DNA of 26,354 nucleotides from JAKBCQ01 sp021807585. GTDB taxonomy: Bacteria > Planctomycetota > Planctomycetia > Isosphaerales > Isosphaeraceae. The first letter of the stretch is position 1. Every line of letters begins with the position of its first letter. A program made the position numbers and the translations under genes. The notes below the pieces were generated by a model that did no database searches, was not told where the DNA came from, and saw nothing but the letters and a program-made list of their open reading frames with translations. Location of the stretch: positions 1-26,354 of the forward strand of contig DAHWFG010000574.1 in the NCBI GenBank assembly GCA_027325115.1, in the 5' to 3' direction. Below are positions 8,507-16,243 of this stretch, piece by piece.

Positions 8507-9241
8507 TCAGTTCGCTCCGTCGATCTCGAACCCCGAGCGGAACAGATAACCGACGCCCCGCACCGTGACGATCGAATCGCCGTCCGATCCCAATTTTTTC
8601 CGAATACTACTCACATGCACATCGAGCGATCGATCGAACGGCGAGGCGCGACGGCGATGAATCGTCGACGAGAGCTCGTCGCGCGAGACGATTCGGCCCG
8701 CGGCCTGGACGAGGAATTCGAGGATATCGTATTCGATCGTGGTGAGCGCGACGACCGTTCCGCCGCGGTTGACGCGTCGTTCCGCGGGGATCAGCGTGAT
8801 CGATCCCACCTTGAGGATCTCGACGCCCTTTCGCGCCCGGGTCGATCGCCTGAGGACGGCGCGAATCCGCGCCAACAACTCTTCGGGACCGAACGGCTTG
8901 GGGAGATAATCGTCGGCGCCCGAATCGAGCCCCACGATCCGATCGGCCTGAGCCGTCCGCGCCGTCAACATGATCACCGGAACCTCGCTCTGCCGACGCA
9001 ACCGACGCAACAGTTCAAAACCGTCGATGCCGGGCGTCATCACGTCCAGTAATATCAGATCATGTTCGCCTTTAAGAGCGCGGGTCAGGCCGCGGACGCC
9101 GTCGTTCGTCGTTTCGAGGCGAAAGCCGCGGCGAGCGAAGAATTCGCGCATCAGCTCGCAAAGCTCAATGTCGTCGTCGACGAGCAAGATCGAAGGCTCG
9201 GCATCGATCGTTCGATCGCCGTTCTCACGATCGTCGGTCAT
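8507..9241 (-). CDS. OmpR/CpxR-family response regulator
   Basis: 244 residues. The receiver domain (about 16-130) has the acidic cluster D22-D23-D24, the phospho-acceptor Asp66 in LILLDVMTPG, Thr93 in MLTAR, and Lys115 in YLPKPFGPEELLARIRAVLR. A winged-helix trans_reg_C domain follows (about 145-240), with EYDILEFLV, a recognition helix around RRRASPFDRSLDVHVSSIRK and the terminal GVGYLFR hairpin. The start is the ATG at 9241, with GGAG about 9 nt upstream. It forms a coupled pair with the kinase gene immediately downstream. Its own upstream gap to the DUF4956 gene is 147 bp, so an internal promoter is possible. The DNA target is not visible. Confidence 0.96.
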   Translation of the reverse strand: MTDDRENGDRTIDAEPSILLVDDDIELCELMREFFARRGFRLETTNDGVRGLTRALKGEHDLILLDVMTPGIDGFELLRRLRRQSEVPVIMLTARTAQADRIVGLDSGADDYLPKPFGPEELLARIRAVLRRSTRARKGVEILKVGSITLIPAERRVNRGGTVVALTTIEYDILEFLVQAAGRIVSRDELSSTIHRRRASPFDRSLDVHVSSIRKKLGSDGDSIVTVRGVGYLFRSGFEIDGAN

Positions 9242-9388
9242 TGCGGCGGCTCCGCGGAGGTCGATTCGTTCCGATCAACTTGACCTTTGGATTCGATCCG
9301 CACGATTCCTTTGGAATCGATCGAGCCGATCGGATGATGATTCCAGCTCGATATCGGATTGTTCCCGCGTCTCGATCGATCGCGATCG

Positions 9389-10069
9389 TCAGTCTTCAAC
9401 ACGAAGATCGACGCTTTCAACCCCTTCGAGTCGCTTGAGCGCGACGATCAGATCGAACGGGATCGCATCGCGCCTAAGAACGACGCGGTAGTTCAGATCG
9501 ATGAACAATCCTTGTTTCGCTGTCGCCGCTGAGACGAAGTGGAATCGGTCCGCGGCGGCGGACAACTCGGCTTCGACCGCGTCTCGAACCGATTGAGCCG
9601 GGCCGATCCGAATCGCGACCGCGGTTTCGACCTCGCGGCGACGGGAGATGGCAACGGGAGGCCACAACGCCAAGGATGCGATTGCGATCACGGCCAATCC
9701 CACCAAGCCCACGGCCAAATGATCGGCGCCCGACGCCATGCCGACGACGACTGCGAAAATCACGAACGCCGTGTCCTGCGTGTCCTTGACGACCGTCCGA
9801 AATCGGACGACCGATAAAGCCCCGACAAGGCTAAAAGCGCGCGCCACATTATCGCCGATGATCTGCGTCGCCATCGCGATCAAGGTCGCGAGAAGAATCA
9901 ACGTCGTTAGAAACGTCGATTTTACGTTCTCACCTCGCCGAGCCCAACGGTAAATCCCCGCGACCGCGGCGCCGAGGAGAAACGCCACGCCGATCTTGCG
10001 GCCCAGCGTCAACTGCGCCGACCAAACGTTCGTACCGCTTGCGAGCGACGACCAAAACCGACTCGGCAT
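9389..10069 (-). CDS. DUF4956 family membrane protein
   Basis: The start is set at the ATG at 10069 (226 residues) because GGAGGAG lies 6-7 nt before it; a start nine codons further up has no such site. There are four predicted membrane segments (about 24-41, 52-72, 100-120 and 118-138). Between and within them is the DUF4956 hallmark GALSVVRFRT followed by KDTQDTAFVIFAVVVG (about 83-110). A soluble C-terminal domain (about 147-226) of alternating strands ends in a ferredoxin-like LKRLEGVESVDLRVED. The gene starts 57 bp after the CotH-family gene. In many bacteria CotH, DUF4956 and a VTC polyphosphate polymerase cluster together, so a role linked to polyphosphate or envelope polymers is plausible; the molecular activity is unknown. 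Confidence 0.85.
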   Translation of the reverse strand: MPSRFWSSLASGTNVWSAQLTLGRKIGVAFLLGAAVAGIYRWARRGENVKSTFLTTLILLATLIAMATQIIGDNVARAFSLVGALSVVRFRTVVKDTQDTAFVIFAVVVGMASGADHLAVGLVGLAVIAIASLALWPPVAISRRREVETAVAIRIGPAQSVRDAVEAELSAAADRFHFVSAATAKQGLFIDLNYRVVLRRDAIPFDLIVALKRLEGVESVDLRVED

Positions 10070-10126
10070 CAAAACTCCTCCAGATCTCTCGATCAAATAA
10101 GTGTTCGCAGATATTTACGTCGATCG

Positions 10127-12394
10127 TTATTGTACCAGATTTTTAATCGTGGGATCATTGAGCAGGAATGTGCGCCGTTTTTCGGCGAACTCGCGAATGC
10201 TCATCGCGTTTCTCCCGCGGGGAGCGGCTTCGGGCGGGGTGGAATCCGCCGTCGTTCGTTGAAACGCGTCGAACGAAGTGAGCTTGCGGGTGTCGGCCTT
10301 CACCTCGGATTCAATCAACGATCGATACGCCGCGACGACGGGTCCAAGCTTGCTCCAATCGAGATCGTCTTGAGCGATCGCGCGAACATATTCAAGATAC
10401 CTTCGTTTCAGGCTCGGAACCGCGAGCAAACGACTGCGAAGAGGCTTGCGATCGTCGTCGAGCCCGACGAGTGGATCGAGATCGACCCCGCCCCCCTGTC
10501 GAGGCGCGGCGCCGGCTTTCTTCTCAATTCCTCCTCGGGGACGATCCGCCGATTTCTTCCGGGAATCCCCCCGGTCGCCTCGGCCGCCGGAGTCGCGACC
10601 GCGGGGACCGAAACCGGGAGGAGGCCCCATCATCATCGCCGGCTGGAACGTCTCGTTGGCGTCGTGCGGGATCACGTGAAAAACCCCCTTGGAATCGCGA
10701 AACAAACAGTAATCGCTCGACCTAACCCAATAACCGTCGGAATTGATCAGCGCCACGTCGAGCGCCAAGAACCGCAGCACGCCGTCGATATCAAGGATCG
10801 GCTCGAGCGCCTTCTCGAGCTTCTCAACCGGGGTTCGATTGAGCGTCTCGCACAGCGTGATCAACGCTTTCCACGCCTTCTCGTCGTCGTCCGATTTGAT
10901 CTCAAAGCGATTTTTATAATCGTCGATCTTATCGCCAAGATAACGGAGCCCGCCGTCGGCGCCGGGATTGCCTCGCACCTTCCAACGCGTTCCCGCCGAG
11001 TCCTTCAGATTCTCGGCGAGCATCGTTTTATCGAACTGTTGCGCGTTCACATACAAACCCCAGCTTTCGCCGTTGACGACGACCCGGACAAAATTCGCCC
11101 GCGGCGCCGCCATGTACCGCCGCGCGACTTCAAAATAAAGCACGGTGTGAAGAAACGTGGGGTCCTCGTGCGAATTCAACAAGTTGAGCGTCTTGTAACC
11201 ATACAGACGTTGTTGCTTGTTCTGATGATCGATTGAGAGGTTGAGCGAGCGTTTATGCCCGGCGCGGACCATCATATAAGACGACATGCCTCTGAAGCGC
11301 GCGCCGACTCCCGTGTATTTTTTGCCGTCGACCGTCATCGTCGCGGCGACCTCGACGTCGGTTCCATGAAAATCGGCGAGCTCGTCCTCCCAGTCCTTCT
11401 CGTCGAAATCGAGGAAAATCGTTCGCAACGTCAAAGGATCGTACAACGTCTTATCGGAATAGATCTTCACGTCGGCGGGATCGATATGCGGACCGGCCTT
11501 TACCTCCGGCTCGTCGCCGCCGAAACCGGGGGGGGGCACGAATCCGCCGGGGGGTCCGGATCCGGGACCGCCTCCCCCGCGCCGCCCCTCGGGACCGCGT
11601 CGTCCGTCGGGACCGTTCGCGTTCTTCGCGCGATCCGCTTTGATCGAATCGCGCGCGGCGCGACGTTCCTCGCGATCGAGCACGCCGTCGCCGTTTTTAT
11701 CGAATTTCGCCGTCAGCTTGACGGATCGCCCCGGCATGCCCCCCGGACCGCCGGGGCCAAAACCGGGAGGAGGACCCGTTCGCCGGTTGATCGCCTCGAT
11801 CAACTGCGCCGAATCGAGAAATCCTTGTTTCTTTACGTCCGCTTCACCGACGAATCGAACCACCGCCTTCGACGCCTCGTCGGGGGTAAGCTTGCCGTCC
11901 TTATTCGTATCGGCGATCTCAAGAATCGCCGGCGCCATGAAAGTCCCCGGTCCAAAATCGTCAGAAGGTTCTTCGGGACCGAAACCGGGAGGGGGACCGA
12001 TCCGTTTATTGATCGCTCGACCGAGCGTCTTGGCGTCGATCGATCCTTTTTTCTCGGTGTCGGCTTCAACGATCAAGGACGCCGCGGCCGCTCCCGCTTC
12101 GTCGGATGTCAGCTTTCCGTCGTCGTTTTTGTCGGCTTCCTCAAAAATTCGAGGCGCGATGAACATCCCCGGCCCGAAACCGCCGGGAGGTCCGCCGGGA
12201 CCTCCGGGAGGGCCTCCAAGAAAGCCACGACCGCCAGGCTCGTCGGCTTGACTCGGAGCGAATTTGGGATCGTTACGACGATCGCCCGAGTCGTCGCCTT
12301 CGCGAGGCGCCACGGCGCCCAAAACGACCAGCGATATCACCGCACTCAAAACGATAAAAAGAATCGGTAAGAATTCCGTTTTCTGCTTCATCAT
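10127..12394 (-). CDS. CotH kinase-family protein with N-terminal EF-hand repeats
   Basis: I start it at the first of two adjacent ATG codons (12394; 755 residues) because this puts a clean signal/anchor helix (about 8-28) at the N-terminus. No Shine-Dalgarno is visible. Three canonical EF-hand loops follow: DKNDDGKLTSDE (88-99), DTNKDGKLTPDE (162-173) and DKNGDGVLDREE (232-243). Two degenerate loops lie near 112 and 186, and all are embedded in GPPPGFGP-rich linkers. The CotH domain occupies about 315-585: FRG..S near 368, GHKRSLNLS with the expected Lys near 381, WGLYVN near 445, SDGY near 552 and IPHDANETF near 575-583. Spore-coat CotH of Bacillus is a protein kinase; in planctomycetes the role is unproven. 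It is exported and probably calcium-responsive. It heads the block that continues with DUF4956 and a two-component system. Confidence 0.9.
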   Translation of the reverse strand: MMKQKTEFLPILFIVLSAVISLVVLGAVAPREGDDSGDRRNDPKFAPSQADEPGGRGFLGGPPGGPGGPPGGFGPGMFIAPRIFEEADKNDDGKLTSDEAGAAAASLIVEADTEKKGSIDAKTLGRAINKRIGPPPGFGPEEPSDDFGPGTFMAPAILEIADTNKDGKLTPDEASKAVVRFVGEADVKKQGFLDSAQLIEAINRRTGPPPGFGPGGPGGMPGRSVKLTAKFDKNGDGVLDREERRAARDSIKADRAKNANGPDGRRGPEGRRGGGGPGSGPPGGFVPPPGFGGDEPEVKAGPHIDPADVKIYSDKTLYDPLTLRTIFLDFDEKDWEDELADFHGTDVEVAATMTVDGKKYTGVGARFRGMSSYMMVRAGHKRSLNLSIDHQNKQQRLYGYKTLNLLNSHEDPTFLHTVLYFEVARRYMAAPRANFVRVVVNGESWGLYVNAQQFDKTMLAENLKDSAGTRWKVRGNPGADGGLRYLGDKIDDYKNRFEIKSDDDEKAWKALITLCETLNRTPVEKLEKALEPILDIDGVLRFLALDVALINSDGYWVRSSDYCLFRDSKGVFHVIPHDANETFQPAMMMGPPPGFGPRGRDSGGRGDRGDSRKKSADRPRGGIEKKAGAAPRQGGGVDLDPLVGLDDDRKPLRSRLLAVPSLKRRYLEYVRAIAQDDLDWSKLGPVVAAYRSLIESEVKADTRKLTSFDAFQRTTADSTPPEAAPRGRNAMSIREFAEKRRTFLLNDPTIKNLVQ

Positions 12395-12604
12395 GACGAC
12401 CCGGAGGTTAAAGGAGTTCGATTCGGATGATTCACTTCGGCGATTCGACGACGAACCGATTGGAAAAAAACGTCGGTTCGAGGTCGAATCGTTCGACTCC
12501 GAAAGTGATTGTAAAGGCTCGATGAAGACCGTTCCGTAAAAGTTTGTAAAGAAGGCGTTCAATAAACCGGGACCGCTAGAGATTCCAGATAACCCAAATA
12601 TTTA

Positions 12605-12632
12605 CGTATATTATTTAAATTGCTTTTTTCAA
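12605..12632 (-). promoter_or_regulatory. Candidate promoter for the CotH block
   Basis: On the minus strand TTGAAA (12632-12627) is followed after 16 nt by TATACG (12610-12605) in the most AT-rich part of the gap. This is about 210 bp before the chosen CotH start. The match is moderate, and a long leader would be implied. Confidence 0.3.
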
Positions 12633-12752
12633 TCGTACATTATCTTTCGGATTGAGCTTGGTCGAACGACGCCTCGTCGCAAAATCTGGACGGTTGCGCC
12701 ACCGAGAGCGGAAGCTTTCCGGATGCGAACGCGTGACCGGCGACGGTCGTCG

Positions 12753-13409
12753 TCACCGCGGCGATAAGATCAATCGGAACGGTCGGATCGCCGAGGGGAC
12801 GAGGCTAGTGGAGAAGCTGACTTGCGGGACCTCTTCGGGTTTCATCCCGCCGAGGAGGCGTTCGACCAAAAGCACGCGATCTCCCGAGAATTGCAACCGA
12901 ACGTTCCTTCCCGATCGTAATTGGGAGATCGTTTGATCAAGGTTGGGCATATCCGCTTGCGCGGTGATATCGCGCCGGTACGGTTCGGATTGTCGCGGAT
13001 AATGATCGCTGAGTTCGATCGCGTCGAGCGTGCTTCTGGGGTCGGCTTGATAGATCGATCGTCCCAGGACGAACGCGTCGCGAGCGATCGCGATCGGCGA
13101 ATCGCCCGCGCGCCGCAATTGTTCATTCGTGATAAATAGTATATGAGTATATACAAGTCTCCCGGCTCGGCCGCTGTATTCGGGAGGGCCCTGGCACGTT
13201 CGTGCGACGGCGAACCTGCCCGACGGGAGGGGAAAAAACTGGAACGAGACCGAATTCGCCGGATCGATCGCAAGTCCCTCGTGCGAGGGAGACCAAGTGG
13301 CCGCGGCGACCGCCTCGGGTTCGGTAACTCCGCGCGATCGAGACGCAAGGTGATACCCGGCGGTCCCATCCTGATCTAAAGACGTAAATATTGCCTGGTC
13401 TACAATCAT
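12753..13409 (-). CDS. GTPase-associated protein 1, N2-type domain (GAP1-N2-like), short
   Basis: 218 residues, ATG at 13409. The sequence starts MIVDQAIFTSLDQDGTAGYH and has LPSGRFAVARTC, then RLVYTHILFITNEQL (about 85-100), and ends with VSFSTSLVPS and RPFRL. This order of motifs matches my recollection of the N2-type N-terminal domain of GAP1 proteins, described by comparative genomics as partners of double-GTPases. The gene begins 45 bp after the GTPase stop, which supports the assignment. Full GAP1 proteins are several times longer (additional M and C domains), so this is a stand-alone or truncated form. Just before the stop a -1 frame is open and coding-like down to a TAA at 12640-12642, so a frameshift, real or a sequence error, may cut the end. 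No membrane segment or catalytic motif is visible; it is probably an adaptor or effector-control module. Confidence 0.65.
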   Translation of the reverse strand: MIVDQAIFTSLDQDGTAGYHLASRSRGVTEPEAVAAATWSPSHEGLAIDPANSVSFQFFPLPSGRFAVARTCQGPPEYSGRAGRLVYTHILFITNEQLRRAGDSPIAIARDAFVLGRSIYQADPRSTLDAIELSDHYPRQSEPYRRDITAQADMPNLDQTISQLRSGRNVRLQFSGDRVLLVERLLGGMKPEEVPQVSFSTSLVPSAIRPFRLILSPR

Positions 13410-13454
13410 CGCATGGACCGAGCTTGCGAACCGTGATCGAACAGCGTGATTGAT

Positions 13455-14357
13455 TTAGATTTGCCCCGCGAGCCAGGCGAACGGCTCGATGATTCCTCGG
13501 GGCTCGACGCGAAGCGGGATCAGGCTTTCGCGCCCCTCCGAGTCGATGAGCCAGCCGCTCGCTCCCGCGACTCCCGATGCGAAGAATTTGAACTGCGCAA
13601 GCCTGGCCTCGCAAAGTTTCCACAGCCCCGGAGCATTGGACCGCGCGAACGCGGCGGGGTCGCGGACCGATTCCTCGCACAGGTCGGATTTGGTGAAAAC
13701 GATCGCCGTGGGCACGTCCGATTTTTGTTTTTTCCGCTTCGGTCGAAGCGACGTCAGGTAGCTGATCAGTTGCATCGCGAAGAGCTCTTGTCCCTGGCCG
13801 TCGGCGATGACCTGGAGGATATCGACAAGAATAATAAGTGCATCACACCTAGATATAAGAGCATGAATTGTAGGATTGGACATCGGCGACGCGAGTTCGG
13901 CCGCGACGGCCTCACCCGCGACGTCGGGGGCGACGAGGTCGAAGGGGGGAACCTTGGTGTTCTTCCGCTCGATCTCGCAATGAACCCATTGCCAGCGATC
14001 GGCCTCGACCGGGGTTTTGGCTGGGAATCGCTGCCGTTCAAGCGCAAGAATCGTGTTGCGATGGAGCGACAACGAAAAAGCGCCGTGAGCGAATCCGCTC
14101 AGGTTCATCGCCCCCCGCGCCAGATGATCGAGGAGAATGCCCAGATATACCGTTTTGCCGACGCCGCTGGGACCGAGGACTCCGACGATGCGCGGCGGCT
14201 TATCGCGGAGATGAATCGAATGAATCACGTCCGCGGGAGCGAAACAATGCTCGCAAGCGTTCCCTTCGAATCCCGACATCCCGCAAAGCGGACACGGTTG
14301 ATACGCCGAGGAATGATTGCCGAATTGACTCGTTAAAAACGGGGAATGTGTACTCAT
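13455..14357 (-). CDS. Zinc-ribbon double-GTPase (DO-GTPase2-like) P-loop protein
   Basis: 300 residues. The ATG at 14357 overlaps the TGA of the upstream gene by four bases (ATGA). An N-terminal zinc ribbon is formed by Cys22, Cys25, Cys35 and Cys38 (CPLC...CEHC). The GTPase core then shows the P-loop GPSGVGKT (62-69), a switch/Walker B-like APDVAGE (144-149), DALIILVDI (172-180) and a G4-type FTKSD (221-225). The lack of Arg/Thr switch signatures of translation or Ras GTPases, together with the zinc ribbon, fits the DO-GTPase2 family linked to GAP1 proteins. It is probably the switch of a multi-protein system, with the zinc ribbon mediating contacts. Its neighbours are an FGE-fold protein upstream and a GAP1-N2-like protein downstream. 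Family membership is by motif and context, without a search. Confidence 0.8.
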   Translation of the reverse strand: MSTHSPFLTSQFGNHSSAYQPCPLCGMSGFEGNACEHCFAPADVIHSIHLRDKPPRIVGVLGPSGVGKTVYLGILLDHLARGAMNLSGFAHGAFSLSLHRNTILALERQRFPAKTPVEADRWQWVHCEIERKNTKVPPFDLVAPDVAGEAVAAELASPMSNPTIHALISRCDALIILVDILQVIADGQGQELFAMQLISYLTSLRPKRKKQKSDVPTAIVFTKSDLCEESVRDPAAFARSNAPGLWKLCEARLAQFKFFASGVAGASGWLIDSEGRESLIPLRVEPRGIIEPFAWLAGQI

Positions 14358-15451
14358 AATTGATCGTTCCTGGAATCGTGGTCGGCGTCCTCATTCCGGC
14401 GACGCAGCCGCGACGCCGAGACGGCGCAACGGAAGCCGATGTTGTCGCGGCGATCGAGTTCGGGTTGCCCGGTGATGAAGTGATTCGCCGCCTCGCAATG
14501 AAAGTATGTGTCGTACGCGCCGCCGACGATCCGCTTCAGCGGTTTCCAGTTTTGAAACGTTTCGTCGGGTCGGCACGGAATCGTCTCGAGCGAATCGTTG
14601 AGCCATTCCCAAACGTTTCCAGTCATCTGATAAAGTCCGTTGGGAGTCGACCCTTGACGGAATTCGACGACGGGAACAGTGTCTCCCACGCCGCTGGAAT
14701 AAAGATTCGCTTTTCCCTCGGAGTAAAGGTCGCCCCAGGGATAGCGATTGCACGATCCGCCGCTCAGTTGCTCGGGCCAACCCGCGGCTTTCTGCCACTC
14801 CGCCGCGGTCGGCAAGCGTTTGCCGACCCACCTCGCGTACGCATATGCTTCGTACCAACATACTCCTGTTACTGGATGATCGGCTTTGCCCGCGGAATAT
14901 TTGCCGTTTTGCCACGTACGGGGTCCGGGTTTGCCCGTCTGATCGACGAAACGAATCAGCGACGGCCAGATATCACGAGGCCAGATTTCGAGCGAATCAT
15001 AACCTCCGGCGAGCACAAACCGCGAGAATTGTTCATTCGTCACCGAACAACGATCGAGATAAAACGCGGCGATTTCGGTGAGTTCGGTCGATCCGTCGCT
15101 TTGATAAACGGGGACCGTTCCGGCGGGGATGAGCGCGACTCGCCGATCGAGCGTCGACCACGCGGGACCGGCGCATCGATCGTCGATTTCGGCTTCGGCG
15201 TCGGCCAATAGGACGAACGCGTACCGTTCATCGGCGATCAACCCCCGTACGAGCTGTTGAATCTCCGTCCGCGATAATTCGGAATAGACCTGCGACCCGG
15301 GCTCTGCGAACGATTCGCTCGAGAGATGCGGCCGAGGACTCGCGGTTGAGCGAGCGACCTCGGAGTCGGTCGTTTTTCCCCCGCCGAAGATCCTTGACAC
15401 CCAGCCGCGGCGCACCGGGGTTTGCGACCGCGTGGTTGCTTCATGTGGCAT
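14354..15451 (-). CDS. FGE-sulfatase (SUMF1) fold protein, probably non-catalytic
   Basis: The start is the ATG at 15451 (365 residues), with GAGGGA about 9 nt upstream; a longer frame would need a TTG start. Residues 1-103 are a basic, disordered N-terminus followed by a helical segment. From about 104 to 346 there is an FGE-sulfatase domain: RRVALIPAGTVPV, FYLDRCSVTNEQFSRFV (130-146), HPVTGVCWYEAYAYARWVGK (192-211), RLPTAAEWQKAAGW (212-225), YPWGD (237-241), GLYQMTGNVWEWL (272-284), RIVGGAY (307-313) and NIGFRCA (337-343). The paired cysteines that make formylglycine in true FGE are not present; only Cys319 and Cys342 occur there. It is therefore more likely a ligand-binding or effector module. 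It starts the three-gene block with the GTPase (4-bp overlap) and the GAP1-N2 protein. Confidence 0.9.
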   Translation of the reverse strand: MPHEATTRSQTPVRRGWVSRIFGGGKTTDSEVARSTASPRPHLSSESFAEPGSQVYSELSRTEIQQLVRGLIADERYAFVLLADAEAEIDDRCAGPAWSTLDRRVALIPAGTVPVYQSDGSTELTEIAAFYLDRCSVTNEQFSRFVLAGGYDSLEIWPRDIWPSLIRFVDQTGKPGPRTWQNGKYSAGKADHPVTGVCWYEAYAYARWVGKRLPTAAEWQKAAGWPEQLSGGSCNRYPWGDLYSEGKANLYSSGVGDTVPVVEFRQGSTPNGLYQMTGNVWEWLNDSLETIPCRPDETFQNWKPLKRIVGGAYDTYFHCEAANHFITGQPELDRRDNIGFRCAVSASRLRRRNEDADHDSRNDQL

Positions 15452-15904
15452 AACGTTTATCCCTCGGGACGAACGACCGGGAAACAACTGTTGCGCCTAA
15501 GCCGTGCAATTTTTCCGGTCGATCGCCGCCGAAACCTTGGAACTGTTAAAAGTCATAGGACATGGCGGATCGATCGGTAAAAAAAATCGCGAGCATGCGC
15601 GATCGCCCTCAAACGCGATTCTCAGTCGGACGACGAATCCGCCGATTGAAGTGAAGACAACATCAATCGTGGATCTCAAGACAAAAGTTCCCGGAGAGTC
15701 GGAATCCGATTCGATACCCGCGAATCGAGCCGACACCGAGGGCGATCGCGAGAGGCCGGTATTGCCGATCCTGATCGAGGAGGTGTTTCAATTATGGGAT
15801 GTGTGTGATGCAAAAAAGCGACGAACCGACGAAAGCGATACGCCCTCGTCGGCTCGTCGGCTCGTGACTTTTTGTGCGATTCGATCGTGACCGATCGATT
15901 GATT
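15452..15904. other. Intergenic region, about 450 bp, with a terminator
   Basis: It holds the terminator of the small secreted-protein gene (listed separately) and must contain the promoter of the FGE/GTPase/GAP1 block. Short frames on both strands have no domain, no good start site and atypical composition, so I do not call a gene. Confidence 0.5.
15812..15859 (-). terminator. Strong Rho-independent terminator
   Basis: Read on the minus strand, a 19-bp stem (15859-15841 pairing with 15837-15819, tri-nucleotide loop at 15840-15838, with a few G-U pairs) is followed by a single C and six T residues (15817-15812). It lies 46 bp after the stop of the secreted-protein gene at 15905, in the correct orientation. 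It therefore separates that gene from the FGE/GTPase/GAP1 block. Confidence 0.8.
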
Positions 15905-16243
15905 TCAGAAAACGTCGAGCACGAAGTGATTGCCCCGATACCACCGTTTCTTCTTCCAATCGTGGAAGCCGTTGGGGGAACGGATACCGAGAACGCGTCT
16001 GCCGCCGTAATAATTATGATAATACGGCCCTTGGATCTGAGGAACGACTCGCTGTTCGCGCGGATAGAGATAAAAGCCGTCGTAAAGCGGCTTGTAATCA
16101 AACCCGTTACCCGGAACTTGCGGCGGCGTATACGGCCAGTAAAGGTAATCCGAGTAATTTTGAGCTCGGGCGGACTTCAAACCGCTCATTCCAACCAGCG
16201 CCACGCCGACGAAAAGCATTTTGCGGATCAGGTCGCCAGACAC
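15905..16243 (-). CDS. Small secreted Tyr/Pro-rich protein (hypothetical)
   Basis: I start it at the GTG at 16243 because AAGGAGG lies six bases upstream, an unusually strong ribosome site; this gives 112 residues. A signal peptide follows, IRKMLFVGVALVGMSGLKSA, with a likely cut after ARA (before QNYSDY). The mature protein of about 84 residues is rich in Tyr, Pro and Gly (NYSDYLYWPYTPPQVPG, YYHNYYGG). It ends with an NGFHDWKKKRWYRGNHFVLD segment that has a very basic core. I do not recognise a family. The composition suggests a small envelope or matrix protein. A strong terminator closes the gene, so it is probably monocistronic. Confidence 0.7.
   Translation of the reverse strand: MSGDLIRKMLFVGVALVGMSGLKSARAQNYSDYLYWPYTPPQVPGNGFDYKPLYDGFYLYPREQRVVPQIQGPYYHNYYGGRRVLGIRSPNGFHDWKKKRWYRGNHFVLDVF

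Noticed and set aside
9302..9316. GATTCC-TTT-GGAATC hairpin between the DUF4956 and response-regulator genes
   Set aside because: A 6-bp stem without T-run; could be chance in GATTC-rich DNA.
11255..12370. Long plus-strand frame opposite the CotH/EF-hand gene
   Set aside because: Shadow of a GC-rich repetitive coding region; no domain, and the minus-strand EF-hand and CotH motifs are unambiguous.
15497..15736. Minus-strand frame of about 80-90 codons upstream of the FGE gene
   Set aside because: No ATG, no ribosome site, no recognisable family; it more likely covers the promoter of the FGE/GTPase/GAP1 block.
15504..15890. Plus-strand 128-codon frame between the FGE gene and the secreted-protein gene
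   Set aside because: GTG start without ribosome site, no domain, and its end runs through the terminator stem; probably chance.
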